64,000 nt of DNA, taken from the NCBI RefSeq assembly GCF_004768465.1, contig NZ_SRMF01000001.1, positions 418,948-482,947 of the forward strand, read 5' to 3'. Shown piece by piece: positions 33,719 through 42,346 of this stretch. The translations under genes were made by a program, and so were the position numbers. The stretch comes from Natronospirillum operosum (GTDB taxonomy: Bacteria > Pseudomonadota > Gammaproteobacteria > Pseudomonadales > Natronospirillaceae). How positions within the stretch are numbered: the first letter of the stretch is position 1; every line of letters starts with the position of its first letter. A model generated the notes under the pieces. It ran no database searches. It was not told the DNA's origin and worked only from the letters and a program-made list of their open reading frames with translations.

Positions 33719-35122
33719 ATGAACCAATCCGACCTGATCGACAGCGACATCGAAGCCTACCTGCACCAGCATGAGCACAAGGGGCTGCTGCGTTTCATTA
33801 CCTGCGGCAGTGTGGACGACGGCAAATCCACGCTGATCGGCCGCCTGCTGCATGACTCCAAAATGATCTTTGAAGATCAACTGGCCTCCATCACCAAAGA
33901 CTCCAAGACCATGGGCAAGGCCGGCGAAGGCGAGCTGGACCTGGCCCTGCTGGTCGACGGCCTGGCCAGTGAGAGAGAGCAGGGCATCACCATCGATGTG
34001 GCCTACCGGTTCTTTTCCACCGACAAGCGCAAGTTCATTATTGCGGACACCCCCGGGCACGAGCAGTACACACGCAACATGGCCACAGGGGCATCAACCG
34101 CCCAGGCCGCCGTCATCCTGATTGATGCCCGCCACGGCGTGCAGACCCAGACCCGCCGCCACACCTTCATCTGCTCCCTGCTGGGCATTCAGCACATAGT
34201 GGTCGCCATCAACAAGATGGACCTGGTGGAGTTCCGGCAGAAACGGTTTGAAGAGATTCTCGACGACTACACGGAGTTCGCCCGCCAACTGGGCGTTCAG
34301 GTTGGCGCCTTCATCCCCATGTCGGCGCTCAAGGGCGACAATGTGGTCACCCGCAGCCCGAAAATGGGCTGGTATGAAGGCCCTACCCTGACCGAATGGC
34401 TGGAACGGGTAGATGTGGATGCCGACTTCCCCAACGCATTCACGCGCCTGCCCATACAGTCAGTCGTGCGGCCCGACCTCAATTTTCGCGGCTTTACCGG
34501 CACCCTGGAAGCCGGCTCCGTAAGCCGGGGCGACGAAATAACAGTACTCCCCAGCGGCAAGAAGACCCGCATCGCCAGCCTCTATCTGGCCGGAGAAGAA
34601 GCCGAGCAGGCAGATACCAACCAGGCGGTGCTGATCACCACCGAAGACGAGGTGGATATTTCCCGCGGCAACATGGTGGTCCGTGGGGACCACCCGGTAC
34701 TGGCCCGCCGCTCGGAAGTCGACTTTATCTGGATGAGCGAAGAGACACTGCAGCCGGGCCGGGAATACCTGATCAAGTGTGGCCCTCTGGTTACTCCGGG
34801 GCGCGTAGAGCACCTGGACTACAAAACCGACGTCAACACCCTGGAACAGCAGCCGACCGAGCAACTGGGCCTGAACGAAATCGGCCATGGCGTACTCAAT
34901 ACCAACGAGCCGCTCATTTTTGACCCCTACACCACGCTGCGTGAGACCGGCTCACTGATCGTGGTCGACCGCCTGACCAACATCACAGTGGGTGCAGGCC
35001 TGCTGCGCGGCAAGGCGCAGGGCGAGCTCAAACACGCCGGCCGCGAATACACAGATGCCGAGCGCGCCCTCAACGCCTACATCCGCGAGCACTTCCCGGA
35101 ATGGAACTGCAAACCAGTTTAG
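33719..35122 (+). CDS. cysN: Sulfate adenylyltransferase subunit 1 (GTPase)
   Basis: The regulatory GTPase of ATP sulfurylase, which with CysD makes APS from ATP and sulfate. The 467-residue protein shows the G1 loop GSVDDGKSTL (about 30-39), DTPGHEQY (about 109-116) and NKMD (about 164-167), followed by two elongation-factor-like beta-barrels. It ends near residue 467, so there is no fused APS kinase domain as in NodQ/CysNC. The order cysN-cysD is the reverse of the usual cysD-cysN. The ATG follows directly on the heptad array; the longer frame reads through repeats and is not real. Confidence 0.95.
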   Translation: MNQSDLIDSDIEAYLHQHEHKGLLRFITCGSVDDGKSTLIGRLLHDSKMIFEDQLASITKDSKTMGKAGEGELDLALLVDGLASEREQGITIDVAYRFFSTDKRKFIIADTPGHEQYTRNMATGASTAQAAVILIDARHGVQTQTRRHTFICSLLGIQHIVVAINKMDLVEFRQKRFEEILDDYTEFARQLGVQVGAFIPMSALKGDNVVTRSPKMGWYEGPTLTEWLERVDVDADFPNAFTRLPIQSVVRPDLNFRGFTGTLEAGSVSRGDEITVLPSGKKTRIASLYLAGEEAEQADTNQAVLITTEDEVDISRGNMVVRGDHPVLARRSEVDFIWMSEETLQPGREYLIKCGPLVTPGRVEHLDYKTDVNTLEQQPTEQLGLNEIGHGVLNTNEPLIFDPYTTLRETGSLIVVDRLTNITVGAGLLRGKAQGELKHAGREYTDAERALNAYIREHFPEWNCKPV

Positions 35123-35153
35123 AACTTGAGTCGACAGCGGACAGTCGACAGAA

Positions 35154-35187
35154 GACAGTAAAGGCTGCCCAGCCCGCTTTTGCTGTC
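35154..35187 (+). promoter_or_regulatory. Intercistronic hairpin cysN-cysD
   Basis: GACAGTAAAGGC pairs with GCTTTTGCTGTC over 12 bases with two G-T wobbles, loop 10 bases. A similar hairpin lies between cysD and cysC. There is no T-run; it could be an RNA-processing or stability element. Confidence 0.6.
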
Positions 35188-35237
35188 GACCGTCGACTGT
35201 CCTCAGTCAACTAACAAACTCAGAATTTAAAACTACA
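35182..35237 (+). repeat. Family C heptad array in the cysD leader
   Basis: GCTGTCG, ACCGTCG, ACTGTCC, TCAGTCA, ACTAACA, one-base slip, ACTCAGA, ATTTAAA, ACTACA, then ATG. The left arm is also part of the intercistronic hairpin. Confidence 0.8.
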
Positions 35238-36137
35238 ATGTCTTTAACTCATCTGAAACAACTCGAAACCGAATCCATCCACATCATTCGTGAAGTGGCG
35301 GCGGAATTTGACAACCCGGTCATGCTCTACAGCATCGGCAAGGACTCGGCCGTCATGCTGCATCTCGCGCGCAAGGCGTTCTTGCCCGGCAAACCGCCAT
35401 TCCCGCTGATGCATGTGGACACTACCTGGAAATTCCGCGAGATGATCGAGTTCCGCAACCGCATGGCAAAAGAAGTGGGCATGGAACTCATCGTTCATAT
35501 CAACGAAGAAGGGGTGCGCCAGGGCATTGGCCCCTTCACGCATGGCAGCGCCGTGCATACCGACGTGATGAAAACCCAGTCGCTCAAGCAGGCCCTGAAC
35601 AAATACCAGTTCGACGCCGCCTTTGGTGGCGCCAGGCGAGACGAAGAGAAAAGCCGCGCCAAGGAACGCATCTACTCCTTCCGCGATGAAAACCACCGCT
35701 GGGACCCGAAAAACCAGCGCCCGGAACTCTGGAAGCTCTACAACGGTCGCATCAACAAGGGCGAGAGCATTCGTGTGTTCCCGCTCAGCAACTGGACCGA
35801 ACTCGACATCTGGCAGTACATCCATCTGGAACAGATTCCCATCGTGCCCCTGTATTACGCCAAGGAGCGCCCCGTGGTGCAGCGCGACGGCACCTGGATC
35901 ATGGTGGACGATGACCGCATGCCGATGGAAGCCGGAGAACAGCCACAGATGAAGAGCGTCCGTTTCCGCACCCTGGGCTGCTACCCGCTCACCGGTGCCG
36001 TTGAAAGCACAGCCACCACATTGCCGGAAATCATCCAGGAAATGCTGCTCACCAAAACCAGCGAGCGCCAGGGCCGGGTCATCGACCACGACCAGGCCGC
36101 CAGCATGGAAAAGAAAAAACAGGAAGGCTACTTCTGA
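35238..36137 (+). CDS. cysD: Sulfate adenylyltransferase subunit 2
   Basis: The catalytic subunit that adenylates sulfate. The 299-residue protein is full length. It has the PP-loop [18 protein letters not shown] (about 31-48), the conserved [26 protein letters not shown] (about 120-145) and the C-terminal [21 protein letters not shown]. It lies 115 bases from cysN, and the spacer has the hairpin and heptads. Confidence 0.96.
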   Translation: MSLTHLKQLETESIHIIREVAAEFDNPVMLYSIGKDSAVMLHLARKAFLPGKPPFPLMHVDTTWKFREMIEFRNRMAKEVGMELIVHINEEGVRQGIGPFTHGSAVHTDVMKTQSLKQALNKYQFDAAFGGARRDEEKSRAKERIYSFRDENHRWDPKNQRPELWKLYNGRINKGESIRVFPLSNWTELDIWQYIHLEQIPIVPLYYAKERPVVQRDGTWIMVDDDRMPMEAGEQPQMKSVRFRTLGCYPLTGAVESTATTLPEIIQEMLLTKTSERQGRVIDHDQAASMEKKKQEGYF

Positions 36138-36171
36138 ATGTTGGCTAGTAGACCGAGGACTGTCGACAGAA

Positions 36172-36213
36172 GACAGTGAAGGCGTCCTTGCCTCCTGGCC
36201 CGCTTTTACTGTC
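36172..36213 (+). promoter_or_regulatory. Intercistronic hairpin cysD-cysC
   Basis: GACAGTGAAGGCG pairs with CGCTTTTACTGTC over 13 bases with two wobbles. It matches the cysN-cysD hairpin in design, and the right arm is the first heptad of the cysC leader. Confidence 0.6.
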
Positions 36214-36301
36214 GACCGTCTACTAATTACTCACAACTTCCTACTTTCAACTTTCAACTTTCGACTCACAACTCACAACTTTTTACTTTCGACTCAAAAC
36301 T
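36208..36301 (+). repeat. Family C heptad array in the cysC leader, thirteen units in register
   Basis: Starting ACTGTCG, ACCGTCT, ACTAATT, ACTCACA, ACTTCCT and ACTTTCA, every seventh position restarts with ACT or ACC up to 36298, then ACT and the ATG at 36302. There is no Shine-Dalgarno. Confidence 0.93.
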
Positions 36302-36880
36302 ATGACTTCTCCTGAAATCACCTGGCACAACACCGAGGTCACCCCGGCCGACCGAGCCAAAGCCCTGGGGCAAACCCCCAAATGCATCTGGCTCACCGGC
36401 CTCTCCGGCTCAGGCAAGAGCACCATTGCCAACGCACTGGATGTCTATCTCAACGAGCAGGGCAGGCACACCTTCCTGCTCGATGGCGACAACGTACGCC
36501 ACGGCCTGAACAAGGACCTGGGCATGACAGAAAACGACCGCGCCGAGAACATCCGCCGCGTCGGCGAAGTGGCCAAGCTCATGGTCGATGCTGGGCTTAT
36601 AGTAGTCTGTGCCTTCATCTCGCCCTACAAGCGAGACCGGCAGATGGTGCGATCCACGTTCAACCACGGTGAGTTTGTAGAGGTGTATCTGGAAACACCC
36701 CTGGCCGTGTGTGAAGAGCGTGACCCCAAAGGCCTCTACAAGAAGGCCCGTGCCGGCATCATCAAGAACTTCACCGGCATCAGCGACCCCTACGAAGTGC
36801 CGGAAGCACCAGAGGTCACCATAGACACATCCAAATCCGACATCGAAGCCAGCATCAAGAAAATCTGCAGCGCCATCTGA
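36302..36880 (+). CDS. cysC: Adenylylsulfate kinase
   Basis: Phosphorylates APS to PAPS, the sulfate donor of sulfotransferases. The 192-residue protein has the P-loop [14 protein letters not shown] (about 33-46), the [14 protein letters not shown] segment (about 61-74) with APS contacts, [13 protein letters not shown] (about 104-116), and [22 protein letters not shown] (about 128-149). It overlaps the next gene (a sulfotransferase) as TGATG, tying PAPS supply to its consumer. Confidence 0.96.
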   Translation: MTSPEITWHNTEVTPADRAKALGQTPKCIWLTGLSGSGKSTIANALDVYLNEQGRHTFLLDGDNVRHGLNKDLGMTENDRAENIRRVGEVAKLMVDAGLIVVCAFISPYKRDRQMVRSTFNHGEFVEVYLETPLAVCEERDPKGLYKKARAGIIKNFTGISDPYEVPEAPEVTIDTSKSDIEASIKKICSAI

Positions 36881-37737
36881 TGATCAACGACAACAGGCCA
36901 ACAATCAATCAACTGGACCCACTGCCATTTGTGGACCCGGTGAACCGCTACCTCCTGTTCATCAACTCCAAATGCGGTGGTACCACCATCAAGTACTGGT
37001 TCTTCAGGAATGTCGGTGTCATGGGCAACGAGTTCAATCTGCCCTGGCTGACCCGGTACTTCGGAATAAAGTTCGCCCTGCAGTTCATGACCAAGATGGC
37101 ACTGGAAGACAGAGCAACCCGTTACGACAACAACCTGGGCATCCGCAGCCTGACCAAGATCTATCGCAATCAGTTCTCGGCGCCCTTCATGGCGCGCCAC
37201 CAGCACCAGGGGTTCAGGCAGGTGCTGGTGTGTCGCAACCCCTATGACCGGGTGGTCAGCGGTTTTATCGACAAGTTCTGTGGTGACGACAAGAACAAGC
37301 CCTGGGTGCGTGAAATCATCGAGCACTATGGCTCCGGTGGTGCCATCTCATTCAACCAGTTCCTGGATCACCTGCTAGACGCACCAGAAGAAGCTCACAA
37401 TCGGCACTGGCGGCGACAGACCTATATCATTGATGGCCAGAACATTGATGCCATGATCCGGCTCGAACATCTGCTGGAAGACTTTGAAGCCAACAGACAC
37501 CTGTTCGGTGATGCAGACTTCGGTCCGCTTACCAGCAAGTCACAAAGCAATCAATACGCAGCCAGCTTCCCGGCGGACATCAATGTAGTCAACCGGACCA
37601 ACCTGGAACTGGTCGGCTTGAAGAATGAACACCAGGCGTTTCCGCCCAAAAAGCAGTTTCTGAACGATGAAACCATCGGCAAGATCAACCGCATCTATGC
37701 CGAGGACTTTGAGCGTTTGCCGTACTCTCCGACGTGA
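36880..37737 (+). CDS. Sulfotransferase family 2-like protein (second of three)
   Basis: A 285-residue cytoplasmic protein. The N-terminal nucleotide segment is LLFINSKCGGTTIKYWFFRN (about 25-44), a variant of the 5'-phosphosulfate loop, and QVLVCRNPYDRVVSGFIDKF (about 112-131) is the 3'-phosphate segment. It differs strongly from the protein at 31938, so it should sulfate another sugar position. It is translationally coupled to cysC. Confidence 0.8.
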   Translation: MINDNRPTINQLDPLPFVDPVNRYLLFINSKCGGTTIKYWFFRNVGVMGNEFNLPWLTRYFGIKFALQFMTKMALEDRATRYDNNLGIRSLTKIYRNQFSAPFMARHQHQGFRQVLVCRNPYDRVVSGFIDKFCGDDKNKPWVREIIEHYGSGGAISFNQFLDHLLDAPEEAHNRHWRRQTYIIDGQNIDAMIRLEHLLEDFEANRHLFGDADFGPLTSKSQSNQYAASFPADINVVNRTNLELVGLKNEHQAFPPKKQFLNDETIGKINRIYAEDFERLPYSPT

Positions 37738-37825
37738 CTCCGGTCAGTTGTAAATCTCTGAAATTACAAGAGCAAGGTGCCATACTGTGCATATGACAGC
37801 CTCAATTATGGAAAGAGAGGGAATC

Positions 37826-38848
37826 ATGATTCCTGATGTCAAGGCAGACCAGCAATGCATCCAGTACTGGATCAATGATCTTGAACAGGATGAGGTGATT
37901 GGTGCTGTCCTGAAATCCAGGCCTTTTCAGCGCTTGCATCAGGTGTCGTTTCTAGGCGCACTGGACTACGTGGCAACAACCAATAAAGAAAAAAAAGGCC
38001 CTCGTTCGCGTGCAGTACACTCCCTGCATGTAGCAGCGCTTGCCAATTTCGTAGCCACGCATCGTGGCTACGACAATGATCTGAAACGCCATCTTGTCAT
38101 TGCCGGCCTTCTTCACGACGTCGGCCATATCCCGTTGTCCCATAGTGTTGAACCCTATGTTCAGGAGAAGTTCGGGTTTGGCCACCATGAACTCAGCGAA
38201 GCGATCATGCGCGGTGAGGTCGATTTCAGCAAAGTACTGGGGGAGACGCTTAAACAGTCGGCCGATCCGGGTTTTCTGCTAGAACTGGTCAATGGCAGGG
38301 CCACTCCCGGTGTTGGGGGAGATCTCTTCAGCAGCCCCATCAATATAGATACCATTGACGGCATCATCAGAACCTATGGCTACCTGAGCCGGCGCAGTCA
38401 TGACCTCGACCCGTTCTCGGTAGCAACAGCCTCATTTCTGAATGATGATGAAAGCAGGTACAGCGTGCTGGACCAATTCTGGCACACCAAACACTTTGTG
38501 TATGAAAACCTGATCAACAACAGGCTGGGCCTGTTGGCCGACAACTACAGCAGGCTGTATTTCTCTGAAGAAAAAGTGCCTATGGACGAGAGTGCCCTGC
38601 TTGAGCAGGAATCACAGTGGAGAAGAAAGTACGCAACACTGTTCACCGGGCTTAATAAAATCGATGTCGACTCCAGGCCGCCAGACAGTATTGTTGATAA
38701 AGTAATATTTTATAAAAAAAGAGTTTATACGGTTGTGGACTCCGACAAATCGATATTGGGTCGGTATCGCAGCGCCCGGACAAAAGCAACGGTCAGATTC
38801 AGTGATTCGCAGGCAGAAAGCACTAAGGAGCAAGCCTCACTGTTTTAG
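37826..38848 (+). CDS. HD-domain phosphohydrolase
   Basis: A 340-residue protein with an HD hydrolase domain in the dGTPase/SamHD1-like order: SRAVHSLHVAALANF (about 65-79, first His), then AGLLHDVGHIPLSHSVEP (about 92-109, the HD pair) and a later Asp in NIDTIDGIIRTYGYL (about 172-186). It has no extra nucleotide-binding domain. I chose the ATG before IPDVKADQQ because GAGAGGGA precedes it; upstream GTG and ATG codons in frame are alternatives. The next gene, 28 bases downstream, is a nucleotidyltransferase; the pair looks like one accessory unit. Confidence 0.78.
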   Translation: MIPDVKADQQCIQYWINDLEQDEVIGAVLKSRPFQRLHQVSFLGALDYVATTNKEKKGPRSRAVHSLHVAALANFVATHRGYDNDLKRHLVIAGLLHDVGHIPLSHSVEPYVQEKFGFGHHELSEAIMRGEVDFSKVLGETLKQSADPGFLLELVNGRATPGVGGDLFSSPINIDTIDGIIRTYGYLSRRSHDLDPFSVATASFLNDDESRYSVLDQFWHTKHFVYENLINNRLGLLADNYSRLYFSEEKVPMDESALLEQESQWRRKYATLFTGLNKIDVDSRPPDSIVDKVIFYKKRVYTVVDSDKSILGRYRSARTKATVRFSDSQAESTKEQASLF

Positions 38849-38876
38849 TTTGTGGTAACTGTGAAAAGGACTGCCT

Positions 38877-39872
38877 ATGAGTACAAAGGACAGCACATTC
38901 CAAGACTTCCCGGAACTTGCAAAACGCTCGGATTTCACTCAAAAGAAACTGAAGACACTGCGTGACAGATTCAAGTCAATAATTGAAAGCAGTGATTACA
39001 GTGAACAGATTACTATTGTCACAACAGGCTCCTATGGTCGGGGGGAAGCTTCAGAAGAATCGGATCTGGATCTGTTCATTCTTCTGGATGCAGACGAACC
39101 GGTTAAAGAAGCCATACCGGACGTGCTGGATGCTATCAAACAGCTGATTGACGAAGAAGTTCCCAAAAGTACCGGTGAAACCACTACTTTCGGGCCACGT
39201 ACTGTCATCAAGTTCAGCGAGATGCTCCAGAACATTGGTGGTAGCGAGGACGATAATGAGTCCTTGACCAGAAGAATGCTTTACCTGCTTGAAGGTACCT
39301 GGCTCTATGGGCAGAAAAGGTTCGAAAGATACCGTCACAGATTGCTGGAAAAATACATCAAGGAAGATTCGCCAGATCACCAGCTTTCAAAGTTTTTCCT
39401 TAACGAAATAATCCGGTACTACCGAACCATAGCAACTGACTTCGAGCACAAAGTCTCCGAAAGAAACAAGGAATGGGGCCTGCGCAGTACCAAGCTGCGA
39501 TTTTCCAGAAAGCTGCTGTATTTTGGTGGTCTCATCACGGTTGCTGAAGTATCTGAATTGACGCAGGCAGAAAAAGTGGAAAGATCCATATCTCTTTTGG
39601 AGAAGCCCGTTTTGGAGAGGGTCGCGGCCCTCAGTGACAGTGAGAGCCAATCCACGCGGGAGATCTTTCGTATCTATGAGCAGTTTCTCACGGCTATCTC
39701 TGACCCCGAAATAAGGCAAACGCTGGAACAGACCGATAAAGAAAGCAGACACGACTGTAAGCAATATATGCAACTGCGGGAGTTGAGCTCAGAATTTTCC
39801 AACAGGTTGGCAACGTGGATCGAAGAACAGTTCAACAAGGAACATCCGATACACCATTCGCTGATTTTCTGA
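38877..39872 (+). CDS. Nucleotidyltransferase-fold protein paired with HD hydrolase
   Basis: A 331-residue protein. TTGSYGRGEASEESDLDLFILLD (from about 48) holds the GSx10DxD motif of the polymerase-beta superfamily; FGPRTVIKFSEML (about 102-114) is probably the strand with the third acidic position, but no Asp is obvious there. The C-terminal 180 residues are helical (about 150-331) with no known match. AAAAGGA precedes the ATG. The pairing with an HD hydrolase is compatible with a synthetase/hydrolase or toxin/antitoxin arrangement, or with a defence unit; none can be shown here. Codon use appears a little more AT-rich than in the sulfation genes. Confidence 0.7.
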   Translation: MSTKDSTFQDFPELAKRSDFTQKKLKTLRDRFKSIIESSDYSEQITIVTTGSYGRGEASEESDLDLFILLDADEPVKEAIPDVLDAIKQLIDEEVPKSTGETTTFGPRTVIKFSEMLQNIGGSEDDNESLTRRMLYLLEGTWLYGQKRFERYRHRLLEKYIKEDSPDHQLSKFFLNEIIRYYRTIATDFEHKVSERNKEWGLRSTKLRFSRKLLYFGGLITVAEVSELTQAEKVERSISLLEKPVLERVAALSDSESQSTREIFRIYEQFLTAISDPEIRQTLEQTDKESRHDCKQYMQLRELSSEFSNRLATWIEEQFNKEHPIHHSLIF

Positions 39873-39917
39873 AGATAGATGGGTAGATCACAACATCAAG
39901 GCCGGTGTAAAAACCAA

Positions 39918-39988
39918 ACCGTCGACCGTCATCTGTGCACTGTCGACCAACAAACTCACAACTTTCGACTCAACACTCAAAACTAACC
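39918..39988 (+). repeat. Family C heptad array in the SLC13 permease leader
   Basis: ACCGTCG, ACCGTCA, TCTGTGC, ACTGTCG, ACCAACA, one-base slip, ACTCACA, ACTTTCG, ACTCAAC, ACTCAAA, ACTAACC, ending one base before the ATG. No Shine-Dalgarno. Confidence 0.9.
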
Positions 39989-39989
39989 A

Positions 39990-41756
39990 ATGCCCCTCGA
40001 AGCCTACTTCACCCTGGCCCTGACCGCCGGCGTACTGATCACCCTGATCACCACCCGCATCGGGCCGGACGTCATTCTCATGGGCGCCCTGGCCATACTG
40101 GTGGTCACAGGCATACTGAGCCCGGAGCAGGCCCTGGTCGGCTTTGCCAACCCGGGCGTGATCACAATTGCGGTGCTGTACATTGTGGCCGCCGGCCTGA
40201 AAGAGACCGGCGCCATCCAGTTTTTGACCGGGCGCCTCTTGGGCCAGCCCAAAACCACGCGCCAGGCACAGGCCCGGCTGGTGCTGCCCACCTCAATGCT
40301 CAGTGCCTTCATGAACAACACCGCCGTAGTGGCCATGCTGATACCCGCCGTGCAGGACTGGGCCCAACGCAACAACATAGCCGCCTCCAAGCTGCTGCTG
40401 CCCCTGAGCTACGCCGCCATCATGGGTGGTACGCTCACGCTGATCGGCACCAGCACCAACCTGGTGGTCGATGGTCTGCTGCAAAGCGAACGCGGGGTCT
40501 CACTGCACCTGTTCGAGCTGGCCTGGGTGGGTGTGCCGGTACTGCTGGTGGGCGCCCTGTACCTGGTGCTGTTTGGCAACAGGTTGCTCCCCAACCGCCA
40601 GAGCGCCGTGGAACAACTCGACCAGGCCCGTGAATACAGTGTGGAGATGAAGGTAACACCCGGCAGCCCGATCAGCGGCAAAACCATACAGGAAGCCGGC
40701 CTGCGCAACCTGCAGTCCAGCTACCTGGCTGAAATTGAACGGGGCGGGCACACGCTGTCTGCCGTCGCGCCGGATACACCCCTGCAGGACGACGACCGGC
40801 TGGTGTTCATAGGCGCCCCGGAAGGCGCCCGCGAACTGCGCCGCATCAACGGCCTGAAAGCCGCCAACGGCGACGTACAGAAACTCAAGATCGCCAATCA
40901 CCAGCGCCATCTGGTGGAAGTGGTGCTGGGGCCGGACTTTCCCGCCCTCGGGCAGACCATCAAGGAATCCGGCTTTCGGACGCACTTCAAGGCGGTGATA
41001 TTGTCCGTATCTCGTCGTGGCAGCCGGGTTCCGGGCAAGCTGGGTGAAATACGCCTCGATGTGGGCGATACCCTGCTGCTGGAGGCCGGCCCCAGCTTTG
41101 TGGAGCAGTATCGCTTCCGGAGAGATTTCCTGCTGGTGAGCGTACTGAACGACTCCACACCGCCGGATTTTCGCAAGGCGCCCATCGCGCTTGCACTGCT
41201 GGGGCTGCTGGTACTCAGCGCCGCCACCGGCCTGCTGAGCATCCTGGAAGCGGCCCTGCTGGCCGCTGGTGGCATGCTGGTCACCCGTTGCATTACCGCC
41301 AGCCATGCGCGGCGCTCCATTGACCTTTCCGTGCTGGTGGTCATTGCCGCATCATTTGCCCTGGGGGCCGCCATGCGTGAAACCGGCGCTGCAGCCGGCG
41401 TTGCCCAGTTGCTACTGGGTACCGGCAACCTGTCGCCCTGGCTGGCTCTGGCGCTGGTCTACATCACCACAGTGGCATTTACCGAAACCATTACCAACAA
41501 TGCCGCTGCCGTATTGATGTTCCCCATCGCCATGGCGGTGGCTGACCAACTGGGCGTCAACTTCATGCCCTTTGCCATAGCCATCATGTTTGCGGCCTCG
41601 GCCAGCTTTATTACGCCACTGGGTTACCAGACCAATCTGATGGTGCTGGGGCCGGGTGGGTACAGGGTTTCCGATTATCTGAAGATTGGGTTGCCGCTGA
41701 GTGTGCTGATTGCTGTTACAGCGATAGTGCTGATTCCAATGGTCTGGACCCTATGA
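39990..41756 (+). CDS. SLC13-type anion permease with two TrkA-C domains
   Basis: A 588-residue inner-membrane transporter of the divalent anion:Na+ symporter group, which includes sulfate permeases. Two membrane blocks (about 1-200 and 395-588) flank two RCK-C/TrkA-C domains (about 215-300 and 300-385, with SGKTIQEAGLRNLQSSYLAEIERGG and LGQTIKESGFRTHFKAVILSVSRRG). The signatures NNTAVVAMLIP (about 110-120) and TETITNNAAAVLMFPIAM (about 499-516) are the two substrate/sodium hairpins. Linked to cysNDC and sharing their leader type, it most likely imports sulfate. Tungstate or dicarboxylate cannot be excluded. Confidence 0.88.
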   Translation: MPLEAYFTLALTAGVLITLITTRIGPDVILMGALAILVVTGILSPEQALVGFANPGVITIAVLYIVAAGLKETGAIQFLTGRLLGQPKTTRQAQARLVLPTSMLSAFMNNTAVVAMLIPAVQDWAQRNNIAASKLLLPLSYAAIMGGTLTLIGTSTNLVVDGLLQSERGVSLHLFELAWVGVPVLLVGALYLVLFGNRLLPNRQSAVEQLDQAREYSVEMKVTPGSPISGKTIQEAGLRNLQSSYLAEIERGGHTLSAVAPDTPLQDDDRLVFIGAPEGARELRRINGLKAANGDVQKLKIANHQRHLVEVVLGPDFPALGQTIKESGFRTHFKAVILSVSRRGSRVPGKLGEIRLDVGDTLLLEAGPSFVEQYRFRRDFLLVSVLNDSTPPDFRKAPIALALLGLLVLSAATGLLSILEAALLAAGGMLVTRCITASHARRSIDLSVLVVIAASFALGAAMRETGAAAGVAQLLLGTGNLSPWLALALVYITTVAFTETITNNAAAVLMFPIAMAVADQLGVNFMPFAIAIMFAASASFITPLGYQTNLMVLGPGGYRVSDYLKIGLPLSVLIAVTAIVLIPMVWTL

Positions 41757-41867
41757 GCTCAACTGTACTGACTGAGACCAGACAACACAGAAACCTCGTT
41801 GAGCGATATTGCGCGAGTCTGCTTCCTTTGTACATTTAATGGGTACGCAATAATTCGAGGCAATGCC

Positions 41868-42104
41868 ATGCAAGTCATCAATGTTCGGGAAACCCGCGAG
41901 AAGCTTTCCAGCTTGCTGGACATGGCGGCGGCGGGCGAAGAAATTGCCATTGTAAGGCACGGAAAACCCGTTGCACGCTTGGTTGCACCGCAGGCAGAGC
42001 GCGTTCAGTTTATTGACCGCTCTGAATTGAAAGCTTCATTGCCACCTGTAAAAGAGAGTGCAGCAGAAGTCATTTGCAACCTGAGGCAAGAAGAGCGGCA
42101 ATGA
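41868..42104 (+). CDS. Phd/YefM-type antitoxin
   Basis: A 78-residue antitoxin: MQVINVRETREKLSSLLDMAAAGEEIAIVRHGKPVARLVA is the standard N-terminal DNA-binding half of Phd proteins, and the C-terminal LPPVKESAAEVICNLRQEERQ binds the toxin. The ATG was chosen by family fit; the preceding bases do not contain a clear ribosome binding site. The stop overlaps the next start (ATGA), but that toxin gene is broken. It lies between the permease and the AT-rich operon. Confidence 0.8.
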   Translation: MQVINVRETREKLSSLLDMAAAGEEIAIVRHGKPVARLVAPQAERVQFIDRSELKASLPPVKESAAEVICNLRQEERQ

Positions 42105-42252
42105 TGCTCTATTTTGATACCAGCCCAGCGCTAGAACGCTCGACGCCCTTCATCTGGCGTGTGTAGAGCATCACGGCGCTAGCTTGATAAGTGAAGACGA
42201 CGCGCTTGTGAGCGCTGCTCTGTTTTTTGGCCTGGATGCGCGACGGGTTTAA
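42101..42252 (+). pseudogene. vapC toxin gene with internal deletion
   Basis: The start codes MMLYFDTSPAL, the opening of a PIN-domain VapC with the first catalytic Asp. At about 42137-42139 the sequence jumps, in another frame, to LDALHLACVEHHGASLISED and on to ALFFGLDARRV (42139-42252), the normal VapC C-terminus. About 80 codons are missing and the frame is shifted. The toxin should be dead, leaving an orphan antitoxin. Confidence 0.8.
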
Positions 42253-42346
42253 TCAGACGAGAGGAGCAGGGGCTTGCACAAAGAGCTTTGAAATGAACTT
42301 GATGAATAAAGTTCACGATCAGGTGTAGTCAGTGAGAAAATAAATC

